64,000 nt of DNA from Polynucleobacter acidiphobus (GTDB lineage Bacteria > Pseudomonadota > Gammaproteobacteria > Burkholderiales > Burkholderiaceae), in NCBI RefSeq assembly GCF_003065385.1, contig NZ_CP023277.1, positions 1,018,829 through 1,082,828 on the forward strand, written 5' to 3'. Both the position numbers and the translations under genes were made by a program. This document shows positions 42,986 through 52,448 of the stretch, piece after piece; the first letter of the stretch is position 1; every line of letters begins with the position of its first letter. The notes under the pieces were generated by a model. The model was not told where the DNA came from and searched no databases. It saw only the letters and a list, made by a program, of their open reading frames with translations.

Positions 42986-43144
42986 ATGAGCCAATCCGCA
43001 TCAATGACTTCAACTCTGACCAGAAAGAAGATCGCTCTCTATGCAGTTGTTGTGATCCTTCTGCTGCTGGTCTTTGCGCTCTACTTCATCCCTGAGGTCG
43101 TGATTGGTTTAGCTGAGCAAGCATGGGCCCTGTGTGGCTGGTAA
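42986..43144 (+). CDS. Small membrane protein, 52 residues
   Basis: ORF of 52 residues with a basic N-terminal part (LTRKK, residues 11-15) and a hydrophobic helix at about 16-35 (IALYAVVVILLLLVFALYF), then IPEVVIGLAEQAW. TAGAAT (42974-42979) ends 6 nt before the ATG and could be its -10 box, giving a leaderless message. It ends 6 bp before tRNA-Arg. No family recognised; composition and position make it more likely real than chance. Confidence 0.45.
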   Translation: MSQSASMTSTLTRKKIALYAVVVILLLLVFALYFIPEVVIGLAEQAWALCGW

Positions 43145-43150
43145 TCCACT

Positions 43151-43225
43151 CCCGCTGTAGCACAATGGATAGTGCAATCGCCTCCTAAGCGATAGATCCA
43201 GGTTCGACTCCTGGCAGGGGGACCA
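43151..43225 (+). tRNA. tRNA-Arg (anticodon CCT)
   Basis: 75 nt with encoded CCA. D arm GCAC/GTGC, anticodon arm ATCGC-CTCCTAA-GCGAT giving CCT, T arm CCAGG-TTCGACT-CCTGG. The acceptor strands CCCGCTG (43151-43157) and CAGGGGG (43215-43221) pair at six of seven positions, with a G-G mismatch at position 4:69. It decodes AGG. Confidence 0.9.
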
Positions 43226-43337
43226 AATTCATCGGGTATTTATTTTTGAATTAGGAAAACTACTAATCTTGTTTGATGTGAATGTGTCATTCATTTGTTA
43301 CGCTTTTTCATTCGTGCACAGTCCATTGCCGATGAAG

Positions 43338-43360
43338 TTATCCACAGTGCATGTGGACAA
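43338..43360. promoter_or_regulatory. Inverted pair of DnaA-box-like sites
   Basis: TTATCCACA (43338-43346), a perfect DnaA box, and TGTGGACAA (43352-43360), the reverse complement of TTGTCCACA, face each other across 5 bp. They lie in the 252-bp gap between tRNA-Arg and the NUDIX gene. DnaA binding is inferred from the consensus only. Confidence 0.5.
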
Positions 43361-43408
43361 TACGGCAAAATGATTTGTAAGTGCTGATTTTTAAACGAGT
43401 GAGCTAGC

Positions 43409-43427
43409 ATGCTCAATAATTGAGCAT
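43409..43427. promoter_or_regulatory. 19-bp palindrome upstream of the NUDIX gene
   Basis: ATGCTCAA-TAA-TTGAGCAT, perfect 8-bp arms, no T tract after it. Lies 17 bp upstream of the candidate -35 site, a position suited to an operator. Binding protein unknown. Confidence 0.45.
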
Positions 43428-43443
43428 TCATCGTGTGGCTTTA

Positions 43444-43471
43444 TTGCTTAGTAAATAAGTTGGCTTACACT
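43444..43471 (+). promoter_or_regulatory. Candidate promoter of the NUDIX gene
   Basis: TTGCTT (43444-43449) and TACACT (43466-43471) with a 16-bp spacer. The -10 box ends 6 nt before the ATG at 43478, so the transcript would start at about the start codon. Confidence 0.4.
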
Positions 43472-43477
43472 TGACTC

Positions 43478-44302
43478 ATGGCAATAATCCCTGTAAGCAC
43501 GCTCGCCGCTCTCGAAGAAATGTTGCAAAACGCGAGTTGCCATTTGCCCCACGCGTGCTTACCGATTCTGTTGGGTGATCGCACCATCGGTCATCTCGTC
43601 CCTGAATTTACCCCCTTCGTGATCGAGAGTTTGCAAGACGACCCAATTACCCATCTGAATGTCAGCGCACGTGGTTTGTCATTGGCGCTTGTGCCGCCAG
43701 CTCATCTCAGTGCCAGTTTGCGTGTCTTGGCAATGCGCATGCGTAAGGCTGGATTCATCCCAGCATGGCGCAATGAAGAATTTGCATTCTATGGCGCTGA
43801 TGGCCATGAGTATTTTCGGGTTGAGCGCGCGGCATTTCGAAGTTTTGGGGTGCAAAGTCAAGCAGCGCACATCAATGGCGTTGCTGCCAATGGCCAACTC
43901 TGGGTAGGGCGACGCAGCGAGAGTAAGCAAATTGATCCCGGCAAACTTGATAATCTCGCCGCTGGCGGCATTAGTGCCTCCGAGACCGTGGTGCATTGCG
44001 CCATTCGGGAGCTCTGGGAAGAAGCGGGCATTCCCGAGCCGATCGCCAGCACCATTACTCCCGCAGGCAAGCTACTCATTTGTCGCCCTCACCCACCCCA
44101 TGGCATTCATCACGAGAGCCTCTTTATCTTTGATCTCGAGCTCCCCAATCACCTCATCCCTGTGAACCACGATGGCGAGGTTAGTGGCTTTATCCAACTG
44201 GATCTTGCAGAAGCCGCCGCCCGCATCCTGGCTGATGAGTTCACGACCGATGCAGCCTTGGTAACCGCCGACTTGATATTGCGCCGCAACCGCATGGCTT
44301 GA
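43478..44302 (+). CDS. NUDIX hydrolase with DUF4743 N-terminal domain (Tnr3-like, thiamine-diphosphate-damage type)
   Basis: 274 residues: an N-terminal DUF4743-like domain (about 1-115, with FIPAWRNEEFAFYG) and a C-terminal NUDIX domain whose box reads GGISASETVVHCAIRELWEEAG (about 168-189, in part). Proteins of this architecture, as in the yeast Tnr3 C-terminal part, hydrolyse oxidised forms of thiamine diphosphate. The gene lies directly before the TPP riboswitch and thiC, which supports a thiamine role by context. No ribosome binding site is seen before the ATG. Confidence 0.85.
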   Translation: MAIIPVSTLAALEEMLQNASCHLPHACLPILLGDRTIGHLVPEFTPFVIESLQDDPITHLNVSARGLSLALVPPAHLSASLRVLAMRMRKAGFIPAWRNEEFAFYGADGHEYFRVERAAFRSFGVQSQAAHINGVAANGQLWVGRRSESKQIDPGKLDNLAAGGISASETVVHCAIRELWEEAGIPEPIASTITPAGKLLICRPHPPHGIHHESLFIFDLELPNHLIPVNHDGEVSGFIQLDLAEAAARILADEFTTDAALVTADLILRRNRMA

Positions 44303-44352
44303 TCCGGCTCAAGGATGCACTTGGGGGAATCGTGGTTAAATAGGGTCACAAG

Positions 44353-46390
<2,038 letters not shown>

Positions 46391-46398
46391 GTCTTGCA

Positions 46399-47514
46399 AT
46401 GAGTATGTCCTACGCCATCGTCGGTGCTGGCCTCATGGGTCGGATGATGGCGTATGCCCTCACCAAATCAGGCGCACGGGTTGAGTTATTTGAGCGCAGT
46501 GGTCCGGATGCGGAGCACTCCGCAGCACGGGTAGCTGCCTCGATGCTAGCCCCTCTTGCCGAATCAGCCATTACCGAAGCACCGGTGGTGCGTATGGGTC
46601 TCTATGGGCTTGATCGTTGGAAGCAGCTCATTACGGAGTTGAACGCGCAAGTTTCTCAACAGACCTACTTTCAACAAGAAGGCACCCTCGTTCTGTGGCA
46701 TCGTCTTGATGCACCCGAGGCACAGCGCTTTGCTGAGCACCTTGAGCGCAATGTCCGTATGAACCCAGCGCTAGCCACACCCTGGCATCTTGATAGCAAG
46801 GCACTCACCGAGCTTGAGCCTGCCGTAGCGGAACGCTTTACCCAAGGTCTCTTCTTACCCCGCGAGGGCCAACTCGATAATCGTCAACTCTTAACTGGCT
46901 TACTTGAGTTCTTAACGAAAGCGCAGGTACTCATGCATTGGCATCAGGCGATGGAGCCCCATGAGCTGCATGGCCGTGGCTTTGATTGGGTGATTGACTG
47001 CCGTGGCTTAGGGGCCAAAGCCAGTTGGGCCGATACCCGCAATCCCCTGCGTGGGGTTCGGGGGGAAGTGATTCGGGTGCATGCCCCTGAGGTTAAGCTC
47101 AAGCGCCCTACGCGTTTAATCCATCCCCGCTATCCCATCTACATTGCGCCCAAAGAGGATGATCTCTATGTAATTGGCGCTACCGAGATCGAGTCCGATG
47201 ATCTCTCGCCCGTGAGCGTGCGCTCTTCCATGGAGTTGCTCTCAGCCGCCTACTCGGTGCACTCGGGTTTTGCCGAGGGACGTATTGTAGAAGCGGCTAC
47301 GCAATGCCGTCCAACGCTTAAAAATAATTTGCCGGAGATTTGCATACCTGAACCTGGACTCATGCAAATTAATGGGCTCTATCGCCACGGCTATTTAATT
47401 GCACCAGCAATGATGGATGCGGCACTACAAGTCCTTCGTGGTGAGACCCAAACACTTGCCAAGCGCTTTGATTTGCAGATCCAGCAGGCTAGCTTGAGTG
47501 GGTCTCTCGTATGA
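46399..47514 (+). CDS. thiO: Glycine oxidase ThiO (FAD-dependent)
   Basis: Oxidises glycine to iminoglycine for the thiazole ring, replacing the anaerobic ThiH route. 371 residues with the N-terminal FAD motif AIVGAGLMGRMMAYALT (about 6-22), a substrate domain, and a C-terminal GLYRHGYLIAPAMMDA segment. It is 8 bp after thiC, and its stop overlaps thiS as ATGA. Confidence 0.92.
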   Translation: MSMSYAIVGAGLMGRMMAYALTKSGARVELFERSGPDAEHSAARVAASMLAPLAESAITEAPVVRMGLYGLDRWKQLITELNAQVSQQTYFQQEGTLVLWHRLDAPEAQRFAEHLERNVRMNPALATPWHLDSKALTELEPAVAERFTQGLFLPREGQLDNRQLLTGLLEFLTKAQVLMHWHQAMEPHELHGRGFDWVIDCRGLGAKASWADTRNPLRGVRGEVIRVHAPEVKLKRPTRLIHPRYPIYIAPKEDDLYVIGATEIESDDLSPVSVRSSMELLSAAYSVHSGFAEGRIVEAATQCRPTLKNNLPEICIPEPGLMQINGLYRHGYLIAPAMMDAALQVLRGETQTLAKRFDLQIQQASLSGSLV

Positions 47515-47711
47515 TGCGTGTACTTGTCAATCAACAGGTTCGTGAGCTTGCTCCTGCGAGTAAGGTGAGTGATCTCTTAACAGTGCTCGATGCCAAACCA
47601 CCTTATGCCGTGGCAGTTAATTTGCAGTTCGTTCCCAAATCACAACATGCGGAGTATGTTTTGCATGAGAACGACTCCGTTGAAATTATTTCACCGGTGA
47701 CCGGTGGTTAA
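47511..47711 (+). CDS. thiS: Sulfur carrier protein ThiS
   Basis: Ubiquitin-like carrier that becomes a C-terminal thiocarboxylate. 66 residues ending in the required Gly-Gly (VTGG). Translation is coupled to thiO (4-nt overlap); a second ATG follows directly at 47514. No thiF is visible in this window, so activation must use an enzyme encoded elsewhere. Confidence 0.95.
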   Translation: MMRVLVNQQVRELAPASKVSDLLTVLDAKPPYAVAVNLQFVPKSQHAEYVLHENDSVEIISPVTGG

Positions 47712-47729
47712 ACTATCCATATTCAACTC

Positions 47730-48542
47730 ATGACCGCTCCTTTACCGACCCACCTCAACGATCCCCTGATTCTGTATGGCGAGTCGTTTGCGAGTCGCTT
47801 ACTTTTGGGTACCTCACGCTATCCCTCGCCTCAGGTGTTGGAGACCGCCGTGCAACGTGCACGCCCCGCCATGATTACAGCGAGCTTGCGCCGTCAAGGT
47901 TCGGCTGCAACCGAAGCGCACAGTGGCTTTTGGGAGCTTCTGAAGAAAATGGCGGTTCCTGTATTACCCAATACTGCTGGCTGCCATAGCCCACAAGAGG
48001 TGATTACCACTGCGCAGATGGCGCGTGAAGTATTTGAGACCAACTGGATCAAGTTAGAACTGATTGGAGATGACTACACCCTACAGCCCGATACCTTGCG
48101 TCTGGTGCAAACCGCCGAGCATCTCATCAAAGATGGCTTTAAGGTTCTGCCCTATTGCACCGAGGATCTCATTTTGTGTCAGCGCTTGGTCGATGTTGGC
48201 TGCCAAGCAGTGATGCCCTGGGCCGCACCGATTGGTACCGGTCAAGGGCCACTCAATCCCTACGCCATGCGCTTACTGCGTGAGCGTTTGTCGGTTCCCT
48301 TGCTGGTGGATGCTGGCTTAGGCCTTCCGTCGCACGCCTGCACCGTGATGGAATGGGGCTTTGATGGTGTGCTCCTCAACACCGCAGTGGCACTCGCTCA
48401 GGATCCTGTTGCGATGGCTTCTGCGTTCGCAGGAGCGGTTCATGCCGGTCGTCAAGCGTTTTTATCGGGAGCGATGCAACCCCAAGCTTCAGCACAAGCC
48501 AGCACCCCATTGGTAGGCACTCCGTTTTGGCATCACGAATAG
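47730..48542 (+). CDS. thiG: Thiazole synthase ThiG
   Basis: TIM-barrel enzyme that builds the thiazole phosphate from DXP, iminoglycine and ThiS thiocarboxylate. 270 residues with LLLGTSRYPSPQVL, the Schiff-base Lys in WIKLELIGDD (about 109), PYCTEDLILCQRL, and the phosphate-binding VDAGLGLPSHA. It is 18 bp after thiS. Confidence 0.95.
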   Translation: MTAPLPTHLNDPLILYGESFASRLLLGTSRYPSPQVLETAVQRARPAMITASLRRQGSAATEAHSGFWELLKKMAVPVLPNTAGCHSPQEVITTAQMAREVFETNWIKLELIGDDYTLQPDTLRLVQTAEHLIKDGFKVLPYCTEDLILCQRLVDVGCQAVMPWAAPIGTGQGPLNPYAMRLLRERLSVPLLVDAGLGLPSHACTVMEWGFDGVLLNTAVALAQDPVAMASAFAGAVHAGRQAFLSGAMQPQASAQASTPLVGTPFWHHE

Positions 48543-48551
48543 GAATATAGC

Positions 48552-49481
48552 GTGAGTCATATTCGGGAGATGGCGAAGCAAATTGTGGCGGCACATTGCC
48601 GCGATGATTTGTGTCTACCTTTGCCAAGCTTTAGTCCTGATCAACCACCGCCCACCATTAAGACCGAGACCAGCCAAGATCAATACGAACTCGCTGGTAC
48701 GATTGCCGCAATTGAGATGGGCTTCATTGAAAGTGATGCACGGGTTTTAGGGAAAGCCTGGTCGCGCATGATCAAAGACGTAGGTGACTTTAATCCCAAG
48801 CTCTGGCCCTCACGCCCAGAGTATTTTGAGATGTTGCCCTACTCGCGCAATATGAATGCCAAAGCATTCAAAGAGTGCCCAAAGCGTTTGGGTCTTTATG
48901 GGGTGTTCCCTGATGCCGATTGGATTAAGCGCATGGTTGACGCTGAACTACCCACAGCGCAATTACGCTTTAAGTCCGATGATGTAAAAAGCATTCGCAC
49001 ACAGATTCGTGAAGCGGTTGCGGCGGTTAAAGGTAGCAAGACCCTTTTGTTTATCAATGACCATTGGGAAGAAGCGATTGCGGCCGGCGCCTATGGGGTG
49101 CACTTGGGTCAGGAAGATTTGGTGAGCGCTAATTTAGATGCGATTCGGGAGGCAGGTCTACGTTTGGGGTTGAGTACCCATGGCTACGCTGAGTTAGTCA
49201 TTGCGGATCGCTATTGCCCGAGCTACATTGCCATGGGTGCAGTGTTCCCCACCAATCTAAAGAAGATGCCCACCGCACCTCAAGGCTTAGGTCGCTTATA
49301 CGCTTATACCAAGCTGATGCAGCACTACTCACTCGTTGCCATTGGTGGCATTGATGAGGGCAGTGTTCATGCGGTGGCACAAAGTGGTGTCGGCTCGGTC
49401 GCAGTCGTGCGTGCGATTGTGGCCAGCGATGATCCCAAAGCGGCGGTCAAGCGTTTGCAAGAGCTCATGAAAACCAACTAA
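48552..49481 (+). CDS. thiE: Thiamine-phosphate synthase ThiE with N-terminal extension
   Basis: Joins HMP diphosphate and thiazole phosphate. 309 residues, while ThiE alone is about 210. The C-terminal two thirds (about 110-305) is ThiE: LLFINDHWEEAIAAGAYGVHLGQEDL, GLSTHGYAE, IAMGAVFPTNLK, and VAIGGIDEGSV. The first about 105 residues are not ThiE; the stretch TIAAIEMGFIESDARVLGKAW faintly recalls the C-terminal helix of ThiD. It starts with GTG, AGGA upstream, and ends 4 bp before the convergent thiD stop. Confidence 0.9.
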   Translation: MSHIREMAKQIVAAHCRDDLCLPLPSFSPDQPPPTIKTETSQDQYELAGTIAAIEMGFIESDARVLGKAWSRMIKDVGDFNPKLWPSRPEYFEMLPYSRNMNAKAFKECPKRLGLYGVFPDADWIKRMVDAELPTAQLRFKSDDVKSIRTQIREAVAAVKGSKTLLFINDHWEEAIAAGAYGVHLGQEDLVSANLDAIREAGLRLGLSTHGYAELVIADRYCPSYIAMGAVFPTNLKKMPTAPQGLGRLYAYTKLMQHYSLVAIGGIDEGSVHAVAQSGVGSVAVVRAIVASDDPKAAVKRLQELMKTN

Positions 49482-49485
49482 GCAG

Positions 49486-50361
49486 CTATTGTTGGTCAGG
49501 TAATTGGGTGGGATAGAAGTCGTGCATATGCCAAAGCGGCCCAGGACCTTTACCAATATCGAGACGCTGCCCTGCTTCAATCGCTGCACTCACAAATGAG
49601 ATTGCTTTAGCTACCGAGTGACTGAGATCATGCTTGTCAGCTAAGTAGGTTGCAATGGCACTTGAGAGCGAGCAGCCTGTGCCATGTGTGTTCACCGTGG
49701 GTATGCGTGGATGCTTAAACTCTTTATGAAACACCACTGGCACATCGTCTTTGCGATCATGCCAGATTAAATAGTCCGCCAACTCATTTGGCTCACCTTC
49801 CAGGTGTCCACCTTTGATCAGGACCGCGCGTGGGCCAAGGGCTAAAAGTTGTTCAGCAGCCGCCCTAAATTGATCAACCGCCACAATTGGACGTCCCAAT
49901 AAGATTGAGGCTTCATGAAGATTGGGTGTGATGATCGTAGCAAGGGGAAAAAGCTCGGTCACCATGGTGCGGGCTGTGTCATCACCACCCAAACTGGCTC
50001 CTGAGGTAGCTCGCAAGACCGGATCCAACACAATTCTACGAATACCGTGTTTCTTGAGTGCAGCAGCCACTGTTTTTACAATCGCAGGACTCGCCAGCAT
50101 GCCGATCTTGACCACATCCACGCCGATATCAGTAACCACAGCATCAATTTGTGCCTCAATCACATCAAGGTCAATATCTTGGATGCGGGTTACGCCCATC
50201 GTGTTCTGCGCAGTAATTGCCGTAATGGCGGTCATCCCAAAGCCACCTAAGGCAGTGATCACCTTCAGATCCGCCTGAATACCTGCACCACCACCACTAT
50301 CCGATCCCGCAATGCTTAATACCTTGGGGATCAGGATGGGGTTCGGTTTGGAGAGTTTCAT
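49486..50361 (-). CDS. thiD: Hydroxymethylpyrimidine/phosphomethylpyrimidine kinase ThiD
   Basis: Phosphorylates HMP and HMP phosphate. 291 residues with SIAGSDSGGGAGIQADLK (about 17-34), MTAITAITAQNT, and the anion-hole motif GTGCSLSSAIA near residue 228. It faces the thi operon tail to tail. It has its own upstream region, shared with tRNA-Asn, and no riboswitch is seen on its side. Confidence 0.95.
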   Translation of the reverse strand: MKLSKPNPILIPKVLSIAGSDSGGGAGIQADLKVITALGGFGMTAITAITAQNTMGVTRIQDIDLDVIEAQIDAVVTDIGVDVVKIGMLASPAIVKTVAAALKKHGIRRIVLDPVLRATSGASLGGDDTARTMVTELFPLATIITPNLHEASILLGRPIVAVDQFRAAAEQLLALGPRAVLIKGGHLEGEPNELADYLIWHDRKDDVPVVFHKEFKHPRIPTVNTHGTGCSLSSAIATYLADKHDLSHSVAKAISFVSAAIEAGQRLDIGKGPGPLWHMHDFYPTQLPDQQ

Positions 50362-50389
50362 GAAAATGATGTCCTTGGAATCTATTCGT

Positions 50390-50395
50390 TATAAT
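50390..50395 (+). promoter_or_regulatory. -10 box for tRNA-Asn
   Basis: Consensus TATAAT ends 9 nt before the mature 5' end of the tRNA. No matching -35 hexamer at the usual distance was found. Confidence 0.5.
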
Positions 50396-50404
50396 AGCGA
50401 CTAT

Positions 50405-50480
50405 TCCCTGATAGCTCAGTCGGTAGAGCGACGGACTGTTAATCCGCAGGTCCCTGGTTCGAGTCCAGGTCGGGGAGCCA
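50405..50480 (+). tRNA. tRNA-Asn (anticodon GTT)
   Basis: 76 nt with encoded CCA. Acceptor TCCCTGA (50405-50411) pairs with TCGGGGA (50470-50476) with one G-U; D arm GCTC/GAGC, anticodon loop CTGTTAA, T loop TTCGAGT. A tyrosine integrase gene starts 85 bp downstream, making this tRNA the probable integration site of the following element. Confidence 0.96.
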
Positions 50481-50491
50481 AGCCTTAAGAA

Positions 50492-50510
50492 TTAAGTGTT
50501 GCGCGAGCAA
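50492..50510 (+). repeat. 19-bp inverted repeat, left copy
   Basis: TTAAGTGTTGCGCGAGCAA, 12 bp after the tRNA-Asn CCA end. It matches the reverse complement of 52162-52180 at 17 of 19 positions. Could be an integrase arm-binding site or a relic of the attachment site. Confidence 0.55.
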
Positions 50511-50565
50511 AAAGTAGCTTCGGGAAATCCGCAGCGTTTTTGAACACTAATTTGAAGGGCTCGCT

Positions 50566-51486
50566 ATGTTACTCAACGACGCTATTTATGCGTATCAAAA
50601 GAATTATCAGGGCAAAGATCGGTCAACGACCGCACGCCTTAAGTTTTGGTCTGAACAGCTCGGCCACCACGACGTTAAAACCCTAACCTCACTGGATATT
50701 GACGATGCCATCGGCATCTTAATGCAGCGCCCCGCCCAGACCTGTTTGCGTAAAAAGATCGGGAAAAATGAAGTGGGCGAGGATGTTTACGAGATCCGTT
50801 ACCGCGATTTGGACCGCCCAAAATCTGAAGCAACCCTAAATCGATACATAGCAAGCCTGGGTTCGGTCTTTCGCTTCATTAAGAAAAACCGTATGATTCG
50901 CGGCTTTGTGAGCCCCATTAGTGGCGTGGAAAAGTTCAAAGAATCGCAAGGTAAGCTTGAATTCTTAACCGAACCCGAAATTGAAATCCTTATTGCCAGC
51001 GCCCGGAGTGCGCGCTGGAAAAAACTAGCTTGTTTAATTCGCCTGGCCTTTGTCACGGGAGTGCGCTCGGGCGCCCTCAAGGCGATGCGCTGGAAGCACG
51101 TGAATTGGGAATTGCGAACGATCACCTTTCCGATTACAAAGAATGGCGAACCTCACACCGCGCCCTTAAATGATGCGTGCATTGAAGAATTGCGGCGCAT
51201 TTATTCGGACCTCAGCCGTCCCGATGACCTGGTTTTTTGCGGTAAATTTAGAAATAAATCCCATGATTTCAAATCCGGTTACACCACTTTGATCCAAAAA
51301 CACTTCCCTGGAAGGGCTTTGACGTTTCATAGCCTGCGGCACAGCTGCTGTTCACACCTGGCAAAAATGGGGGTACCGTTACCTGTAATTGCCTCGTGGA
51401 TGTCCCACAAAAGCTTACGGATGGTGAGTCGTTATGCACATATCAGCACGGCCGATCGGGAACACTATTTAGGGAGTGCATTTTGA
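50566..51486 (+). CDS. Tyrosine-family site-specific integrase
   Basis: 306 residues: an N-terminal SAM-like core-binding domain (about 1-120) and the catalytic domain with Arg in FVTGVRSGALKAMRW (about R167), HSLRHSCCSHLAKMG (His-x-x-Arg, about 258-272), and the nucleophile Tyr in MVSRYAHIS (about 291). All catalytic residues are present, so it could be active. AAGGG precedes the ATG by 7 nt. Its stop overlaps the next gene as TTGA. Confidence 0.9.
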   Translation: MLLNDAIYAYQKNYQGKDRSTTARLKFWSEQLGHHDVKTLTSLDIDDAIGILMQRPAQTCLRKKIGKNEVGEDVYEIRYRDLDRPKSEATLNRYIASLGSVFRFIKKNRMIRGFVSPISGVEKFKESQGKLEFLTEPEIEILIASARSARWKKLACLIRLAFVTGVRSGALKAMRWKHVNWELRTITFPITKNGEPHTAPLNDACIEELRRIYSDLSRPDDLVFCGKFRNKSHDFKSGYTTLIQKHFPGRALTFHSLRHSCCSHLAKMGVPLPVIASWMSHKSLRMVSRYAHISTADREHYLGSAF

Positions 51487-52094
51487 AAAAAAGTAAAACA
51501 GTTAAATCAAACTACCCATTCATGGAGCCTACAAATTTTGAACCAGGTTACCTCAAACAACTCGGCGAAAGAATCTTGGCAAAGGAGGATACTTTTTTCG
51601 TATTAGGAATTAGCGGCATTCCACCTGAAAAGCTATCAAAAACAAGGCTTATTGAGGAGCATAAGGTACTTACAGCTTTAGTAATCAGTACATTAAAAGA
51701 CAAAACACCAAAGCCGATAACAAAATTTTCAAAAAAAGGATTTCTATCGGACTTGGGTATTAAAGATCTTTCTCCTAAAGTATTGATTCGCCTGGCAGTA
51801 CTTCGATTAAACAACATACCTGATTATCCACCGATAAGACCTCCTGAAAATATCGGTTTTGAAAAAAACTTTGAGCTCCCCGATCTTCGATCACACAAAT
51901 TTCTTGCAAATTCACCGTTAAAAATAATATCTCGACCATCGAAAGATGGGGCGCCGTTCATGAAGGAATTAAAACGGCATATGGTTAATGTAATCGAGGA
52001 TCATCTTGGGAAACCGCTTTCAGAGGTGGATAGGATGATGATTCTTGATATGGATAGAAGACGAATTCAACAATTATTGGAAGATCTAAACTAA
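51483..52094 (+). CDS. Unknown protein coupled to the integrase
   Basis: 203 residues from a TTG at 51483. The start is chosen because GGGAG lies exactly 6 nt upstream and the TTGA overlap with the integrase stop implies coupled translation; a longer open frame runs inside the integrase and is rejected. The protein is Lys- and Pro-rich, with no signal or membrane helix and no recognised domain; the C-terminal 60 residues (MKELKRHMVNVIEDHLGKP onward) look helical. Possibly an integration accessory protein, by position only. Confidence 0.65.
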   Translation: MKKSKTVKSNYPFMEPTNFEPGYLKQLGERILAKEDTFFVLGISGIPPEKLSKTRLIEEHKVLTALVISTLKDKTPKPITKFSKKGFLSDLGIKDLSPKVLIRLAVLRLNNIPDYPPIRPPENIGFEKNFELPDLRSHKFLANSPLKIISRPSKDGAPFMKELKRHMVNVIEDHLGKPLSEVDRMMILDMDRRRIQQLLEDLN

Positions 52095-52161
52095 AAAATT
52101 AAGGAGCGCGTTTAGAGAGTGCGCTAGGCAAAGCATTTAAAGGCCGCTAAATTAATTTCAG

Positions 52162-52180
52162 TTGCTCGCACAGCACTTAA
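52162..52180 (-). repeat. 19-bp inverted repeat, right copy
   Basis: TTGCTCGCACAGCACTTAA, the imperfect reverse complement (17/19) of the copy at 50492-50510. It lies in the 111-bp gap after the integrase-coupled gene, 26 bp before the next ATG. Confidence 0.55.
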
Positions 52181-52205
52181 CCTGAAACAAATTTAGAGGA
52201 TTTAT

Positions 52206-52448
52206 ATGTCAAATAATTCGCAGCCTGTCCCGTTCCGCCAATGGTATCAATCGCATTTGAGTGCAGATTTAAAATGGCTCCTTCCAACAATTTCATCCCT
52301 TGCGTACCTATTACGCAAGAAAAAGAGCGTCCTTTTAGAGCTTAAATTAATTGAGGTCATTCCAAGCAGAGGATATTTTATTTATCCGGACAAATTTACC
52401 CAAGATGCGATAAAGCCATTATTTTTAACAGGGGCCGCGAATGAGTGA
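52206..52448 (+). CDS. Unknown 80-residue protein of the mini-element
   Basis: 80 residues with a good AGAGGA ribosome binding site 5 nt before the ATG. It has a central LAYLLRKKKSVLLELKLIEV helix pair and a Tyr/Ile/Phe-rich end. Size and position (after int, before replication) would suit a small DNA-binding regulator or excisionase, but no motif proves it. The stop overlaps the next ORF start by 8 nt. Confidence 0.55.
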   Translation: MSNNSQPVPFRQWYQSHLSADLKWLLPTISSLAYLLRKKKSVLLELKLIEVIPSRGYFIYPDKFTQDAIKPLFLTGAANE

